Assembly (NCBI GenBank): GCA_037190665.1 | Contig: JBBCJT010000147.1 | Span: forward strand, 1-39,429 | Origin: JBBCJT01 sp037190665 | GTDB lineage: Bacteria > Pseudomonadota > Alphaproteobacteria > Acetobacterales > Acetobacteraceae | Direction: 5' to 3' | DNA length: 39,429 nt | In this document: piece after piece, positions 26,612 to 35,201 of the stretch | How positions within the stretch are numbered: the first letter of the stretch is position 1 | Layout: every line of letters begins with the position of its first letter | Translations under genes and position numbers: made by a program | Notes under the pieces: model-generated | What the model was told of the DNA's origin: nothing | Databases searched by the model: none | What the model saw: only the letters and a program-made list of their open reading frames with translations

Positions 26612-26827
26612 GTGCCTCCCTTCCCGTAAGCGAGCACGCGCCGACGCGCGGGGAGAGGACATCCCGCGCACGCCATGTCCTGCGGCCAGTTTTGTCCGCC
26701 CGCCCCGACCTTCGTCAACGCACAGACAATCGCTGGTATGCAGGCAATATACGATTTATATCCGCACTATTGAAACGGCCGGCCCGGTACGCCGATCCGG
26801 CCCAATGCGATTTGAGGAGACGGCTGC

Positions 26828-27397
26828 TTGGCTTCCTTTCATTTCAGCTTCACCGTTCGGCGCAGCGATTTCATGGCGACGATTGCACTGCTGGCGCACA
26901 GACCCGCCGGCTACCGGCTGCTCCTGATGATGCTCTGGCTGGTTATTGTCCTCACGATCCTGCTGGTGATGTCCGGCCGCGAGAGGATCGGGGACACCCT
27001 GCTGCTCGTGCTGCGCGGGGAGCTGCCCTGGCCGACCTATGCGGTGCAGGCCGCTGTCATGGCCGCCATATGGTTCCGCGGCGAACTCGTCGCGGCAGCC
27101 TCCGGCCTCGCCTTCCGCAACTATGCGAATGCCGGCCGCGAGGTGTTCATGACGATCGACGAAACGGGCATCAAGGGCGGATCGCCGGACGCCCGCTTCT
27201 GCGTCACATGGGACGGGGTCAGGCATGTCGTGGAATCGCCCAGCCACCTCGTGCTCGCCATTGCCCCCTCGCAGGGCATCGTCCTGCCGCGCCGCGCCGT
27301 CGCGTGCGCGGACGAGTACACGGCCGTCCGCGACCTGATCGCCCGCCGCGTCCGGGCCCGCGAAACCTGCCGTCGGCCATTCCGGCGCAATCCGTAA
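26828..27397 (+). CDS. YcxB-like membrane protein
   Basis: A 189-residue protein with two membrane helices (about residues 31-48 and 68-84) followed by a C-terminal soluble domain. That domain resembles YcxB-like proteins: ITIDETGIK-like MTIDETGIKGG, then TWDGVRHVVESPSHLVLAIAPSQGIVLPRRAV. The chosen start is TTG at 26828 because GAGGAGA lies seven bases upstream and no ATG has comparable support; the in-frame ATG at residue 16 (26873) is the alternative. Function of the family is unknown. The 216 bases upstream hold AT-richer sequence near 26745-26770 likely to contain its promoter. Confidence 0.7.
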   Translation: MASFHFSFTVRRSDFMATIALLAHRPAGYRLLLMMLWLVIVLTILLVMSGRERIGDTLLLVLRGELPWPTYAVQAAVMAAIWFRGELVAAASGLAFRNYANAGREVFMTIDETGIKGGSPDARFCVTWDGVRHVVESPSHLVLAIAPSQGIVLPRRAVACADEYTAVRDLIARRVRARETCRRPFRRNP

Positions 27398-27477
27398 CGA
27401 TCCTTCGCAGATACTTACGATCGCGTTAGGATGGCGCCTGCCCCACCCCCCGGTACGGGCCCATCATGGAGGAAACG

Positions 27478-28476
27478 ATGCGCTTTGACCGTCGCGCGCT
27501 GCTGCGTGGCGCGGCCGCTTTGGCCGCCGCGTCCCGGTTTTCGCCCGAACTCGCCCACGCGGCCGCGCCCTTCCTCAACCGGCAGGCGCCGGCATGGTAC
27601 CGCTTCAAGTTCGGCGAGTACGAGGCCACCGTCGTCTCCGACGGTGCGCTGCCGCTCGGCAAGCCGGAGCCGGCCTTCCCCGCCTCCCCGCCCGCCGAGA
27701 TCGTCGGCCTGCTGCGCGGCGCCTTCCTCGCCCCCGACGCGGCGACGCTGGAGCAGAACGCGCTGATCCTGAACACCGGCCGCCAGCTCATCCTGTTCGA
27801 CACCGGCATGGGGGAGAGCATGGGGCCGGCGAGCCAGATGTTCGGCCCGACCACTGGCCGGCTGCTGCGCAACATGAAGGCTGCCGGCATCGAGCCCGCG
27901 CAGATCGACCTCGTGGTGCTCACCCACGCGCATTGCGATCATTGCTGGGCGCTGGTCGATGCCCAGGGCAACCGCGTCTTTCCCAACGCGCGCGTCGTGG
28001 TCAGTGAAGCGGATCTGAAGTTCTGGACCGACCCGGCCAACAAGAAGGGGCCGGAGTTCATGACCGCCTTCATCGACGGGGCGACCAAGAACCTGAACGC
28101 GTACCGCGACCGGATGGACATGGCAGTAGACGGCAAGGAGGTCGCGCCGGGCATCGTCGCGCTGGCCGCCCCCGGCCATACGGTCGGCCACACGATCTAC
28201 GCGATCACCTCCGGTGGGCAGACCATGATCAACACCGGCGATCTGGCCCACCACCACATCCTGCTGCTGAAGCGGCCGATGTGGGAGTTCGCCTTCGACA
28301 CCGATCCCAAGCTGTCCGCGCAGACACGGTCGAAGGCGCTGGACCGACTGGCGACCGACCGGCACCTGGTCCTGTCCTACCACTTCCCCTGGCCGGGCCT
28401 CGGCCACGTGGTCCGCGCGGGGGAAGGTTTCGACTGGGTGCCATCGGGCATGGATCTGACCGCGATGGGCGGCTGA
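27478..28476 (+). CDS. Exported metallo-beta-lactamase-fold hydrolase
   Basis: A 332-residue MBL-fold protein. The N-terminus RFDRRALLRGAAALAAAS is a Tat-type signal (double Arg before a hydrophobic stretch), with probable cleavage after AHA near residue 28. The zinc motif HAHCDH lies in VVLTHAHCDHCWALVD, the second His in APGHTVGHTIY, the bridging Asp in NTGDLAHHH and the last His in LSYHFPWPGLGH. Members of this exported group include lactonases and other hydrolases; no substrate can be named. The ATG at 27478 has GGAGG upstream; an ATG at 27466 would add four residues. Confidence 0.9.
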   Translation: MRFDRRALLRGAAALAAASRFSPELAHAAAPFLNRQAPAWYRFKFGEYEATVVSDGALPLGKPEPAFPASPPAEIVGLLRGAFLAPDAATLEQNALILNTGRQLILFDTGMGESMGPASQMFGPTTGRLLRNMKAAGIEPAQIDLVVLTHAHCDHCWALVDAQGNRVFPNARVVVSEADLKFWTDPANKKGPEFMTAFIDGATKNLNAYRDRMDMAVDGKEVAPGIVALAAPGHTVGHTIYAITSGGQTMINTGDLAHHHILLLKRPMWEFAFDTDPKLSAQTRSKALDRLATDRHLVLSYHFPWPGLGHVVRAGEGFDWVPSGMDLTAMGG

Positions 28477-28482
28477 GCCGCC

Positions 28483-28512
28483 GGCCGCTCTCCCGTTCGC
28501 GGGGGAGCGGCC
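28483..28512 (+). terminator. Hairpin after MBL-fold gene
   Basis: Seven bases after the stop, two 13-base arms pair with a single G-U (GGCCGCTCTCCCG and CGGGGGAGCGGCC) around a TTCG loop. The following sequence is C/T-rich rather than a pure T-tract, so termination may be partial or Rho-assisted. It separates this gene from icd. Confidence 0.6.
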
Positions 28513-28616
28513 CTGCCTCCCCTGCCCTTGCCCAAGCCCGGGGCCGGTGCGATGGTCCGCCGCCGTTTGAACCACCCTGCGGCCGTCCGCGGGGCGGATA
28601 CGCTTGAGGAGCACGG

Positions 28617-29828
28617 ATGCCCAAGATCAAGGTCAAGACCCCGGTCGTCGAACTCGACGGCGATGAGATGACGCGGATCATCTGGGGCTTCATCAAGGAA
28701 CGCCTGATCCTCCCTTATCTCGATATCGACCTGAAGTATTACGATCTGGGCATCCAGTACCGCGACCAGACGGACGATCAGGTCACGGTCGACGCCGCGA
28801 ACGCCATCAAGCAGTACGGCGTGGGCGTGAAGTGCGCGACCATCACGCCGGACGAGGCGCGCGTGGCCGAGTTCGGGCTGAAGAAGATGTGGCGGTCGCC
28901 GAACGGCACCATCCGCAACATCCTCGACGGCACGATCTTCCGCGAGCCGATCATCTGCAAGAACGTGCCTCGACTGGTGCCGCACTGGTCCAAGCCGATC
29001 GTGGTCGGCCGCCATGCCTACGGCGACATCTACCGTTCTGTGGAAATGAAGGTGCCGGGCGCGGGCAAGGTCACGATGACCTACACGCCCGAAGGCGGCC
29101 AGCCGCAGGAGATCGGCGACTTCGCCTTCAAGGGCGGCGGCGTCGCGATGATGATCCACAACCTGAACGCCTCGATCGAGGGCTTCGCGCGGGCGAGCTT
29201 CAACTACGGGCTGGCGCGGAACTTCTCCGTCTACTTCAGCCACAAGAACACGATCCTCAAGGCGTATGACGGGTCCTTCAAGGACATCTTCCGCGCCATC
29301 TACGACAAGGAGTTCAAGGCCGAATTCGAGAAGCGCGGCCTGACCTACGAGGACCGGCTGATCGACGACATGGTCGCCTCCGCCCTGAAGTGGGAAGGCG
29401 GCTACATCTGGGCCTGCAAGAACTACGACGGCGACGTGCAGAGCGACATCGTCGCGCAGGGCTTTGGCAGCCTGGGCCTGATGACCTCCGTGCTGCTGTC
29501 GCCCGATGGCAAGACGGTGGAGAGCGAGGCGGCCCACGGCACGGTGACGCGGCACTACCGCGAGCACCAGAAGGGCCGCGAGACCTCGACCAACCCCATC
29601 GCCTCGATCTTCGCCTGGACGCGCGGGCTGATCTATCGCGGCCGCTTCGACAATACGCCGGACGTGGTGCGCTTCGCCGAGACGCTGGAGAAGGTCTGCG
29701 TCGAGACGGTCGAGAGCGGGTCCATGACCAAGGACCTGGCCGTGCTGATCGGCAAGGACCAGCCGTACCTGACCACGCAGGCGTTCCTCGCGAAGCTGGA
29801 CGAGAACCTGAAGGCGGCGATGGCCTGA
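28617..29828 (+). CDS. icd: Isocitrate dehydrogenase, NADP-dependent
   Basis: This TCA-cycle enzyme converts isocitrate to 2-oxoglutarate and CO2. The 403-residue length and motifs mark the eukaryotic-like homodimeric NADP type (IDH type II), not the E. coli type: VELDGDEMTRIIW at the start, SPNGTIRNILDGTIFREPI with substrate-binding Ser/Asn/Arg, the metal-binding DDMVASALK, and ESEAAHGTVTRHYREHQKG for NADP. GAGGAG lies six bases before the ATG. It is monocistronic, followed by the tRNA-Ser gene. Confidence 0.97.
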   Translation: MPKIKVKTPVVELDGDEMTRIIWGFIKERLILPYLDIDLKYYDLGIQYRDQTDDQVTVDAANAIKQYGVGVKCATITPDEARVAEFGLKKMWRSPNGTIRNILDGTIFREPIICKNVPRLVPHWSKPIVVGRHAYGDIYRSVEMKVPGAGKVTMTYTPEGGQPQEIGDFAFKGGGVAMMIHNLNASIEGFARASFNYGLARNFSVYFSHKNTILKAYDGSFKDIFRAIYDKEFKAEFEKRGLTYEDRLIDDMVASALKWEGGYIWACKNYDGDVQSDIVAQGFGSLGLMTSVLLSPDGKTVESEAAHGTVTRHYREHQKGRETSTNPIASIFAWTRGLIYRGRFDNTPDVVRFAETLEKVCVETVESGSMTKDLAVLIGKDQPYLTTQAFLAKLDENLKAAMA

Positions 29829-29901
29829 TCCGGGCGGGGTGCGGGAATGCGTCTCGCGACGCTTGCCCGCGCCCCGTTCCCCGCCTAGGAAGCGGTCGAA
29901 C

Positions 29902-29991
29902 GGAGAGATGGCCGAGTGGCTTAAGGCGCACGCTTGGAAAGCGTGTGTACGTGCAAGCGTACCGTGGGTTCGAATCCCACTCTCTCCGCCA
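29902..29991 (+). tRNA. tRNA-Ser (anticodon GGA), CCA encoded
   Basis: Acceptor arms GGAGAGA (29902-29908) and TCTCTCC (29981-29987) pair perfectly, with discriminator G and an encoded CCA to 29991. The D-arm is TGGCCGAGTGGCTTAAGGC-like, the anticodon loop TTGGAAA has GGA at 29936-29938, and the long variable arm and the loop GTTCGAATC are those of a tRNA-Ser reading UCC/UCU. Confidence 0.97.
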
Positions 29992-30015
29992 TTTAATTAG
30001 CTGATATTATTGATT

Positions 30016-30039
30016 TTCAGGCGTCAGGCGGCGCCTGAA
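30016..30039. terminator. Hairpin between tRNA-Ser and M24 peptidase gene
   Basis: A perfect 8-bp stem (TTCAGGCG / CGCCTGAA) with an eight-base loop lies 24 bases after the tRNA, in the only clearly AT-rich stretch of this gap (29992-30018). It may terminate the tRNA transcript, the converging operon, or both. The rest of 30040-30140 shows nothing recognisable. Confidence 0.4.
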
Positions 30040-30140
30040 GCGCTCTGGCTTCGCGGCCAAGCTCTAATGCGAACCGGACAGGCAGTCGGCCCCGCGAGAC
30101 GCTGTAGCGAATCCGGCCCGGCGCATTCCTCGGTCTCGCC

Positions 30141-30830
30141 TTACCCGTCCGCCGGCAACAGAAGCCGCTCGTAGAAGCCGCCCCATTCGCGCGCCTTGTT
30201 GACGAGGTGGACCTCCAGGATCCAGTGCTTCGTCTGGCCGTTCCCGTCCGGATCGCGCATGCGCGTCGGGTTGTCCGGGCTGATGCGGTACAGGTCCTTC
30301 ACGCCCGGAATGCGGGCGTGCGGGAATTCGCCGACGAGGTGTCCGGCGATCTGCCCGCCGAACACCCACCCCGCTTCCCCGGCCATCCGTTCCGCGGCGG
30401 CGTAGAACTCCGCGCCGGTGATCTCCTCGTTCGCGATATAATGGCGCTGAAGTGCTGCGAAGACCCGCGGCAGGTCCGCGCAGAGCCGGTGCTTCTCGGG
30501 GTCGTCGCCCATGACGTATGTGCGGCCGACATCGGCCTCCCACTCCTCGAACACCGGCCCGAGGTCGATATAGACAGTGTCGTCCGGCTCGATCACCCGC
30601 ACGGGCGGATTGTCGGCCGCGATCGTCAGCGTGTTGGCACCAGCGCGGCAGATGCGCTTGTGCCAGTGCTTCGTCACGCCGAAATCCCGCTCGGCGAGCG
30701 CGTAGATGTCCTGCTCGACCATGCGCTCGGTCCGGCCGGGCGCGATGAGGCCCTTCTCCTCGATGGCCTCGAACAGGAGGAAGGCCCGCCGCTCCGCATC
30801 GTGCAGAGCGGCAAGGCGCGCCGCTTCCAT
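30141..30830 (-). CDS. M24 family metallopeptidase (aminopeptidase P-like)
   Basis: A 229-residue pita-bread-fold protein. The five expected metal ligands can be found: two Asp in VYIDLGPVFEEWEADVGRTY, His in IAGHLVGEFPH, Glu in ILEVHLVN and a terminal Glu in GGFYERLLL. It lacks the N-terminal domain of full aminopeptidase P, as in the short M24 proteins; peptidase, creatinase-like or non-enzymatic members exist. It is the last gene of the ALDH-DUF2325-ALDH operon, 25 bases after the upstream ALDH stop, so it may act on the same compound class (inference). Confidence 0.87.
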   Translation of the reverse strand: MEAARLAALHDAERRAFLLFEAIEEKGLIAPGRTERMVEQDIYALAERDFGVTKHWHKRICRAGANTLTIAADNPPVRVIEPDDTVYIDLGPVFEEWEADVGRTYVMGDDPEKHRLCADLPRVFAALQRHYIANEEITGAEFYAAAERMAGEAGWVFGGQIAGHLVGEFPHARIPGVKDLYRISPDNPTRMRDPDGNGQTKHWILEVHLVNKAREWGGFYERLLLPADG

Positions 30831-30855
30831 GGCCGGTCCTTCCCCGCCGGTCCCG

Positions 30856-32352
30856 CTAGGCGGTCTTGATCCAGACCGACTTGACGTTGAGGTATTCCTC
30901 GACGTGCTGCTTGCCGGACTCCCGGCCGTAGCCGCTCATCTTGTAGCCGCCGAACGGCACCGCCGGGTCCATGGCCTGATAGCAGTTCACCCAGACCGAT
31001 CCGGCGCGCAGCCCCTTCGCCAGCCGGTGCGCCTTGGTGACATCGCGGGTCCACACGCCGCTGCCCAGCCCGAAGGAGGTGCGGTTGCCGCGTTCGATGG
31101 CCTCGTCGATGTCGGTGAACGGGATAGCGGAGATCACCGGGCCGAAGATCTCCTCCTGCGCGATGCGCATCTCGTCCTTCACGTCGGCGAAGACGGTCGG
31201 CGGGACGAAGTAGCCCTTGGCGAGATTGCCTTCCGTAAGCCTCTCACCGCCCGAGAGCGGTCGCGCGCCTTCCTGCCGGCCGATGGCGAGGTACGAGGTC
31301 ACGCGGTCGAGCTGCTCCGGCGATACCAGCGGCCCCACCTGCGTCTGCGGGTCGATGCCGTCGCCGACGCGCAGCGTGCGGCTGAAATCGGCGACGCGGC
31401 CGACGAACTCGTCATAGATTCTCTTCTCGACGAACAGCCGCGTACCGGCGCTGCAGATCTGCCCGCTGTTCGCGAACACCGCCATGCCCGCGCCCGGCAC
31501 CGCCTGATCCAGATCGGCATCGGCGAACACGATATCCGGGGACTTGCCGCCGAGTTCCAGCGACACCCGCTTCAGATTGCCGGCTGACGCCTGCACGATC
31601 TTCTGGCCGGTGAGATGCGAGCCGGTGAAGGCGACCTTGTCCACATCGGGATGCGAGGCCAGCGCCGCACCCGCCGTCTCGCCGTAGCCGGGCACGACAT
31701 TGACCACGCCCGGCGGAACCCCGGCCTCCTGGCACAGCTCCGCGAGGCGCAGCGGCGTCAGCGGCGCTTCCTCGGCCGGCTTGAGGACGACCGTGCAGCC
31801 GGTCGCGAGTGCGGGGCCGATCTTCCAGATCGTGGCGGTCAGCGGACCGTTCCACGGGATGATGGCGCCGACCACGCCGATCGGCTCCTTCAGCGTGAAG
31901 GAGAAGATCTCGCCCGGCAGCGAGTTCTCGATCGTCTCGCCATGGATCGAGACCGCCTGCGCCGCGTAGTAGCGCAGCATGCCCAGCGACCGCTGGCGGT
32001 TGCCGCGCGTGCGGCTGATCGGCGCGCCCATGTCGAGCGTGTCGAGCGCGGCCAGTTCCTCGTAGTGCGCCTCGACCAGATCGGCGAGCTTCAGCAGCAG
32101 CGCCTGGCGTTCCGCCGGCTTGAACCTGCTCCACGGCCCGGTGAAGGCGCGGCGCGCGGCAGCGACGGCGCGGTCGATGTCCTCGGCATCACCTTCGGCC
32201 ACCTGCGCCAGCAGTTCGCCGGTCGCCGGATTGTGGCTCGCGAAGGTCTTGCCGGAAGCGGCCTCGACCCATTTGCCGTCGATGAACATGCGCTTCGTCT
32301 TGCCGTTGAGGAACGGATGGGATCGTGCATCGAGGGGGGTGACGACGTTCAT
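30856..32352 (-). CDS. NAD(P)-dependent aldehyde dehydrogenase (second in operon)
   Basis: A 498-residue aldehyde dehydrogenase that oxidises an aldehyde to its acid in the cytoplasm. The catalytic Cys is in SGQICSAGTR near residue 305 and the general-base Glu in SLELGGKSPD near 272; PWNGPLTATIWK is the NAD-binding Asn region and FTGSHLTG the glycine loop. It is about the family's usual length and only moderately similar to the ALDH at the head of the operon, for example IPWNGPL against IPWNFPL. Its ATG overlaps the DUF2325 stop in ATGA. Substrate unknown. Confidence 0.95.
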   Translation of the reverse strand: MNVVTPLDARSHPFLNGKTKRMFIDGKWVEAASGKTFASHNPATGELLAQVAEGDAEDIDRAVAAARRAFTGPWSRFKPAERQALLLKLADLVEAHYEELAALDTLDMGAPISRTRGNRQRSLGMLRYYAAQAVSIHGETIENSLPGEIFSFTLKEPIGVVGAIIPWNGPLTATIWKIGPALATGCTVVLKPAEEAPLTPLRLAELCQEAGVPPGVVNVVPGYGETAGAALASHPDVDKVAFTGSHLTGQKIVQASAGNLKRVSLELGGKSPDIVFADADLDQAVPGAGMAVFANSGQICSAGTRLFVEKRIYDEFVGRVADFSRTLRVGDGIDPQTQVGPLVSPEQLDRVTSYLAIGRQEGARPLSGGERLTEGNLAKGYFVPPTVFADVKDEMRIAQEEIFGPVISAIPFTDIDEAIERGNRTSFGLGSGVWTRDVTKAHRLAKGLRAGSVWVNCYQAMDPAVPFGGYKMSGYGRESGKQHVEEYLNVKSVWIKTA

Positions 32353-33581
32353 GGTACAGCTTCTCTCGTCCTGGGTGCGGAAACATGGGTTTCCCGCGCA
32401 AGCGCATCAAGGAACGGGGCCAGCCCCGTGGAACGCAGCGGCGACCACGGCGTCCCGCCCTGCCGGCACAGCCGCTTGATGGTCAGCATCGCGTCGTGGC
32501 TCACGCAATCGACGGGAAAGACGACATGGGCGGCCTGCCCGATCAGGCCCGGCAGCAGGGAGATGTGCTCGTTCCGGCCGCCATCGTGGGTCAGCAGCCT
32601 GCCCCCGGCCATGGCAAGCGCGTGACGGATGCGATGCGTGCTGCCCGGACGCCCGCCCACATACAGCACGGTGAGCGGTGGCAGACACAGCGGCGCGGCA
32701 TCGGCGCCATCCTCGTCCTCACCGGGATCGAGCAGCGCGATCTCCCGCCGCAACGCCTCGGCCAGCGCGGTCGCGTTGCGCGCGCGGTCGTCACTCTCAC
32801 GGCTGGCGGTGTCCAGATCGGCGATGCGGCGCTCCAGATGCTCGCGCCTCGCGGTCTCGCCGGCGAGCCTGTTCTGCAGTTCGGTGACGAGCGTGCGCAT
32901 GCCGGCAAGCGCGGCGGAAGCGGCCTCGTCGCGCGGGGGCGCTTCGAGAGCGAGGGCGGCAAGCTGGCGTCGCAGTGCGTCCCGCTCCGTCATCGCATCC
33001 AGCAGCCGGCGCTGCTGCCGCTCCACCTTTGCGGCCAGTTCGGCGCTTTCCGCCTCCAGCGCCGTCAGCCGGCGGATGTCGGCCCGGTTCGCCGCGCCGA
33101 CGAGGTGGGACAGCATGTGGACATCGCCGAACGCGCGGCGGAGGCCGGCCGGCCCGGTATCCGGATGCGTCAGCACCGCCCAGTATGCGCCGGGGATATC
33201 GCCGGCCTTCAGCGCCTCGGCCCATGCCGCCATGATGGCGGCTTCGTCGTGCAGGCGGCCGAAGCGGTTGATCGTCGGTTGATGCCGGCGGTCCAGCGCC
33301 TTCTGCAGCAGCTTCGCGGCCGGGCCCTGCTGGCCGCTCAGGCACACGGCCTGGCTGTGAAGCTCGTGGTCGGAGAACTCGGAGACGTCGCGCTGCAGCA
33401 GCTTCGACATTGCCTGCCGCAACTCGCCGGTCGTCAGGCACGTGCCGATGACCGAACAGTGAAAGTTGCCGCTCAACTCCCACAGCCGGCTGCGCCGGTG
33501 CGGCGTCTGCCGCACCGGCGCAAAGCTGGTCGCATCTGCCGGCGCGAACGGCCTTGGCAGAGGGAGGCCGACCAGATTCAC
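32349..33581 (-). CDS. DUF2325 protein with coiled coil, between two ALDH genes
   Basis: A 410-residue protein of unknown function. Residues about 31-57 carry a motif block, RLWELSGNFHCSVIGTCL, with His41, Cys42 and Cys48 placed as a possible metal or redox site. Residues about 165-270 form a long heptad-rich coiled coil (AKVERQQRRLLDAMTERDALR and onward). The C-terminal 110 residues are the DUF2325 domain (VLYVGGRPGSTHRIRHALA, then NEHISLLPGLIGQAAHVVFP and VDCVSHDA). I choose GTG at 33581, which overlaps the upstream ALDH stop as GTGA; the frame is open further left only as a shadow. Its own stop overlaps the next ALDH start, so all three are co-translated. Confidence 0.88.
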   Translation of the reverse strand: MNLVGLPLPRPFAPADATSFAPVRQTPHRRSRLWELSGNFHCSVIGTCLTTGELRQAMSKLLQRDVSEFSDHELHSQAVCLSGQQGPAAKLLQKALDRRHQPTINRFGRLHDEAAIMAAWAEALKAGDIPGAYWAVLTHPDTGPAGLRRAFGDVHMLSHLVGAANRADIRRLTALEAESAELAAKVERQQRRLLDAMTERDALRRQLAALALEAPPRDEAASAALAGMRTLVTELQNRLAGETARREHLERRIADLDTASRESDDRARNATALAEALRREIALLDPGEDEDGADAAPLCLPPLTVLYVGGRPGSTHRIRHALAMAGGRLLTHDGGRNEHISLLPGLIGQAAHVVFPVDCVSHDAMLTIKRLCRQGGTPWSPLRSTGLAPFLDALARETHVSAPRTREAVP

Positions 33582-35077
33582 AAGGCAGCCGCCACGGCTT
33601 TGGTCTCCGTGTACAGCTCGATGGCCTCGTAGCCCATCTCGCGACCCCAGCCGGACTGCTTGTAGCCGCCGAAGGGCAGCGCCACGTCGTTGAAGTTGTG
33701 GACGTTGATCCACACCGACCCGGCCCTGATACGCCGCGCGAGCTTGTGGGCGACACCGATGTCGCGGGTCCAGATGCTGGCGGCGAGGCCATAGGGCGTC
33801 GCGTTGGCTTCGCGCGCGATCCGGTCGAGATCGTCGTCGTCGAACGGCATGGCGCAGACGACCGGGCCGAAGATCTCCTCCCGCACCACGGACATCGCGG
33901 GCGTGGTCTTCGCCAGCACCGTCGGCTTCACGAAGTAGCCTTCGTTGCCGTGGCGCTCGCCGCCGGTGACGACCTCCGCGCCTTCCTTCTTCCCGGCCGC
34001 GAGGTAGCCGGTGACGCGGTCGAACTGCTCCTGCGACACCAGCGGCCCGACCCGGGTGTCCGGATCGAGGCCGGGGCCGATCTTCAGCTTCGCCGCCTCC
34101 CCGGCCAGCCCGTCCATCAGGCGATCGAAGACGCGCTTGTGCGCATACAGCCGGGACCCGGCCGTGCAGCACTGGCCCATGTTGAAGAAGATGCCGTTCG
34201 CCGTGCCGGGGATGGCGACGCTCAGGTCGGCATCCGCGAACACCACGGCCGGCGACTTGCCGCCCAGCTCCAGGCTGACCTTCTTGAGGTTGCCGGCCGC
34301 TGCCTTGACGATCAGCTTGCCGACCTCGGTGCTGCCGGTGAAGGCGACCTTGTCCACGTCCGGATGCGCGGCCAGCGCCGCGCCGGCGGTCTCGCCGTCG
34401 CCGGTCACGATGTTCACCACGCCCGGCGGGAAGCCAGCTTCCTGGATCAGCTCGCCCAGCCGGATCGCCGACAGCGGGGTCTGCTCGGCGGGCTTGAGGA
34501 CGATGGTGCAGCCGGCCGTCAGCGCCGGGGCGATCTTCCAGACCGCCATCATCAGCGGGAAGTTCCAAGGGATGATCTGGCCGACCACGCCGATCGGCTC
34601 GCGGATGCTGTAGGCGTGCCAGTCGCCGGGGGCGGACAGCGGGATGCTCTGGCCGGTGATCTTGGTCGCCCAGCCCGCCATGTAGCGCAGCAGCTCGCAG
34701 GAGAACGGCAGGTCGACATTGCGCGCGTCGCTGATCGGCTTGCCGTTGTCGAGGCTTTCGAGTTCGGCGAGTTCGTCGGCGTGCTTCTCCAGCACATCGG
34801 CGAGCTTCCAGACCAGCTTGCCGCGCTCGGTGGGCTTCATCTTCGGCCATGGGCCGCTTTCGAACGCCGCGCGTGCGGCGGCCACGGCAGCGTCGATATC
34901 CTCGGCCCCGCCTTCGGCCACCTGGGCGATCTGCTGGCCGCTGGCCGGATCGAAGACCGCGAAACGCTTGCCGGATTTCGCATCCCGCCAGCCGTCACCG
35001 ATCAGCAGCTTGTGCGGCCGCGCGATGAACGCCTTCGTCGCCTCGCTCAGCCGGTTATGTGCGCTCAGTACGTCCAT
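33578..35077 (-). CDS. NAD-dependent aldehyde dehydrogenase (first in operon)
   Basis: A 499-residue aldehyde dehydrogenase close in pattern to betaine/phenylacetaldehyde types. The catalytic Cys is in NMGQCCTAGSR near residue 308, Glu in SLELGGKSPAV, the NAD-binding segment is IPWNFPLMMAVWK and the glycine loop FTGSTEVG. A strong ribosome site (GGGAGG) precedes the ATG at 35077. It heads the operon and its promoter region contains the ModE-type operator, whose nearest edge is only 18 bases from the start codon. The stop overlaps the DUF2325 start. Confidence 0.95.
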   Translation of the reverse strand: MDVLSAHNRLSEATKAFIARPHKLLIGDGWRDAKSGKRFAVFDPASGQQIAQVAEGGAEDIDAAVAAARAAFESGPWPKMKPTERGKLVWKLADVLEKHADELAELESLDNGKPISDARNVDLPFSCELLRYMAGWATKITGQSIPLSAPGDWHAYSIREPIGVVGQIIPWNFPLMMAVWKIAPALTAGCTIVLKPAEQTPLSAIRLGELIQEAGFPPGVVNIVTGDGETAGAALAAHPDVDKVAFTGSTEVGKLIVKAAAGNLKKVSLELGGKSPAVVFADADLSVAIPGTANGIFFNMGQCCTAGSRLYAHKRVFDRLMDGLAGEAAKLKIGPGLDPDTRVGPLVSQEQFDRVTGYLAAGKKEGAEVVTGGERHGNEGYFVKPTVLAKTTPAMSVVREEIFGPVVCAMPFDDDDLDRIAREANATPYGLAASIWTRDIGVAHKLARRIRAGSVWINVHNFNDVALPFGGYKQSGWGREMGYEAIELYTETKAVAAAL

Positions 35078-35095
35078 GGCCTACCTCCCGGAGCA

Positions 35096-35119
35096 CGTTA
35101 TATTCATCCAAACATATCG
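35096..35119. promoter_or_regulatory. ModE-type molybdate operator (Mo-box)
   Basis: The 24-base site reads CGTTATATT, eight bases, CATATCG. The E. coli modA operator, as I recall it, has CGTTATATT, eight bases, CATAACG: the same arms and spacing with one differing base. It lies between the divergent ALDH operon and the modD operon, 82 bases before modD and 18 before the ALDH start, in an AT-rich patch. ModE bound to molybdate represses uptake genes, so this predicts Mo control of the rightward operon and perhaps of the leftward one. No modE gene is in the window. Confidence 0.8.
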
Positions 35120-35201
35120 ACTGAGGGCCGGCAAGCACGCGCCGGCTTCACCGTCGCGTGTCGGTCCTGCATCCTGCCGGGCCCGGATGCAGGGGAACGA
35201 C

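Noticed and set aside
29992..30140. Integration site (att) of a mobile element at the tRNA-Ser 3' end.
   Set aside because: No integrase, no repeated tRNA end and no foreign gene content follow; the next genes look like ordinary chromosome.
33582..34850. The DUF2325 frame stays open far to the left, giving an apparent 833-codon protein.
   Set aside because: This part lies entirely inside the ALDH gene in another frame and has the low-complexity Arg/Gly composition of a shadow. The GTG at 33581, overlapping the ALDH stop, fits family sequence.
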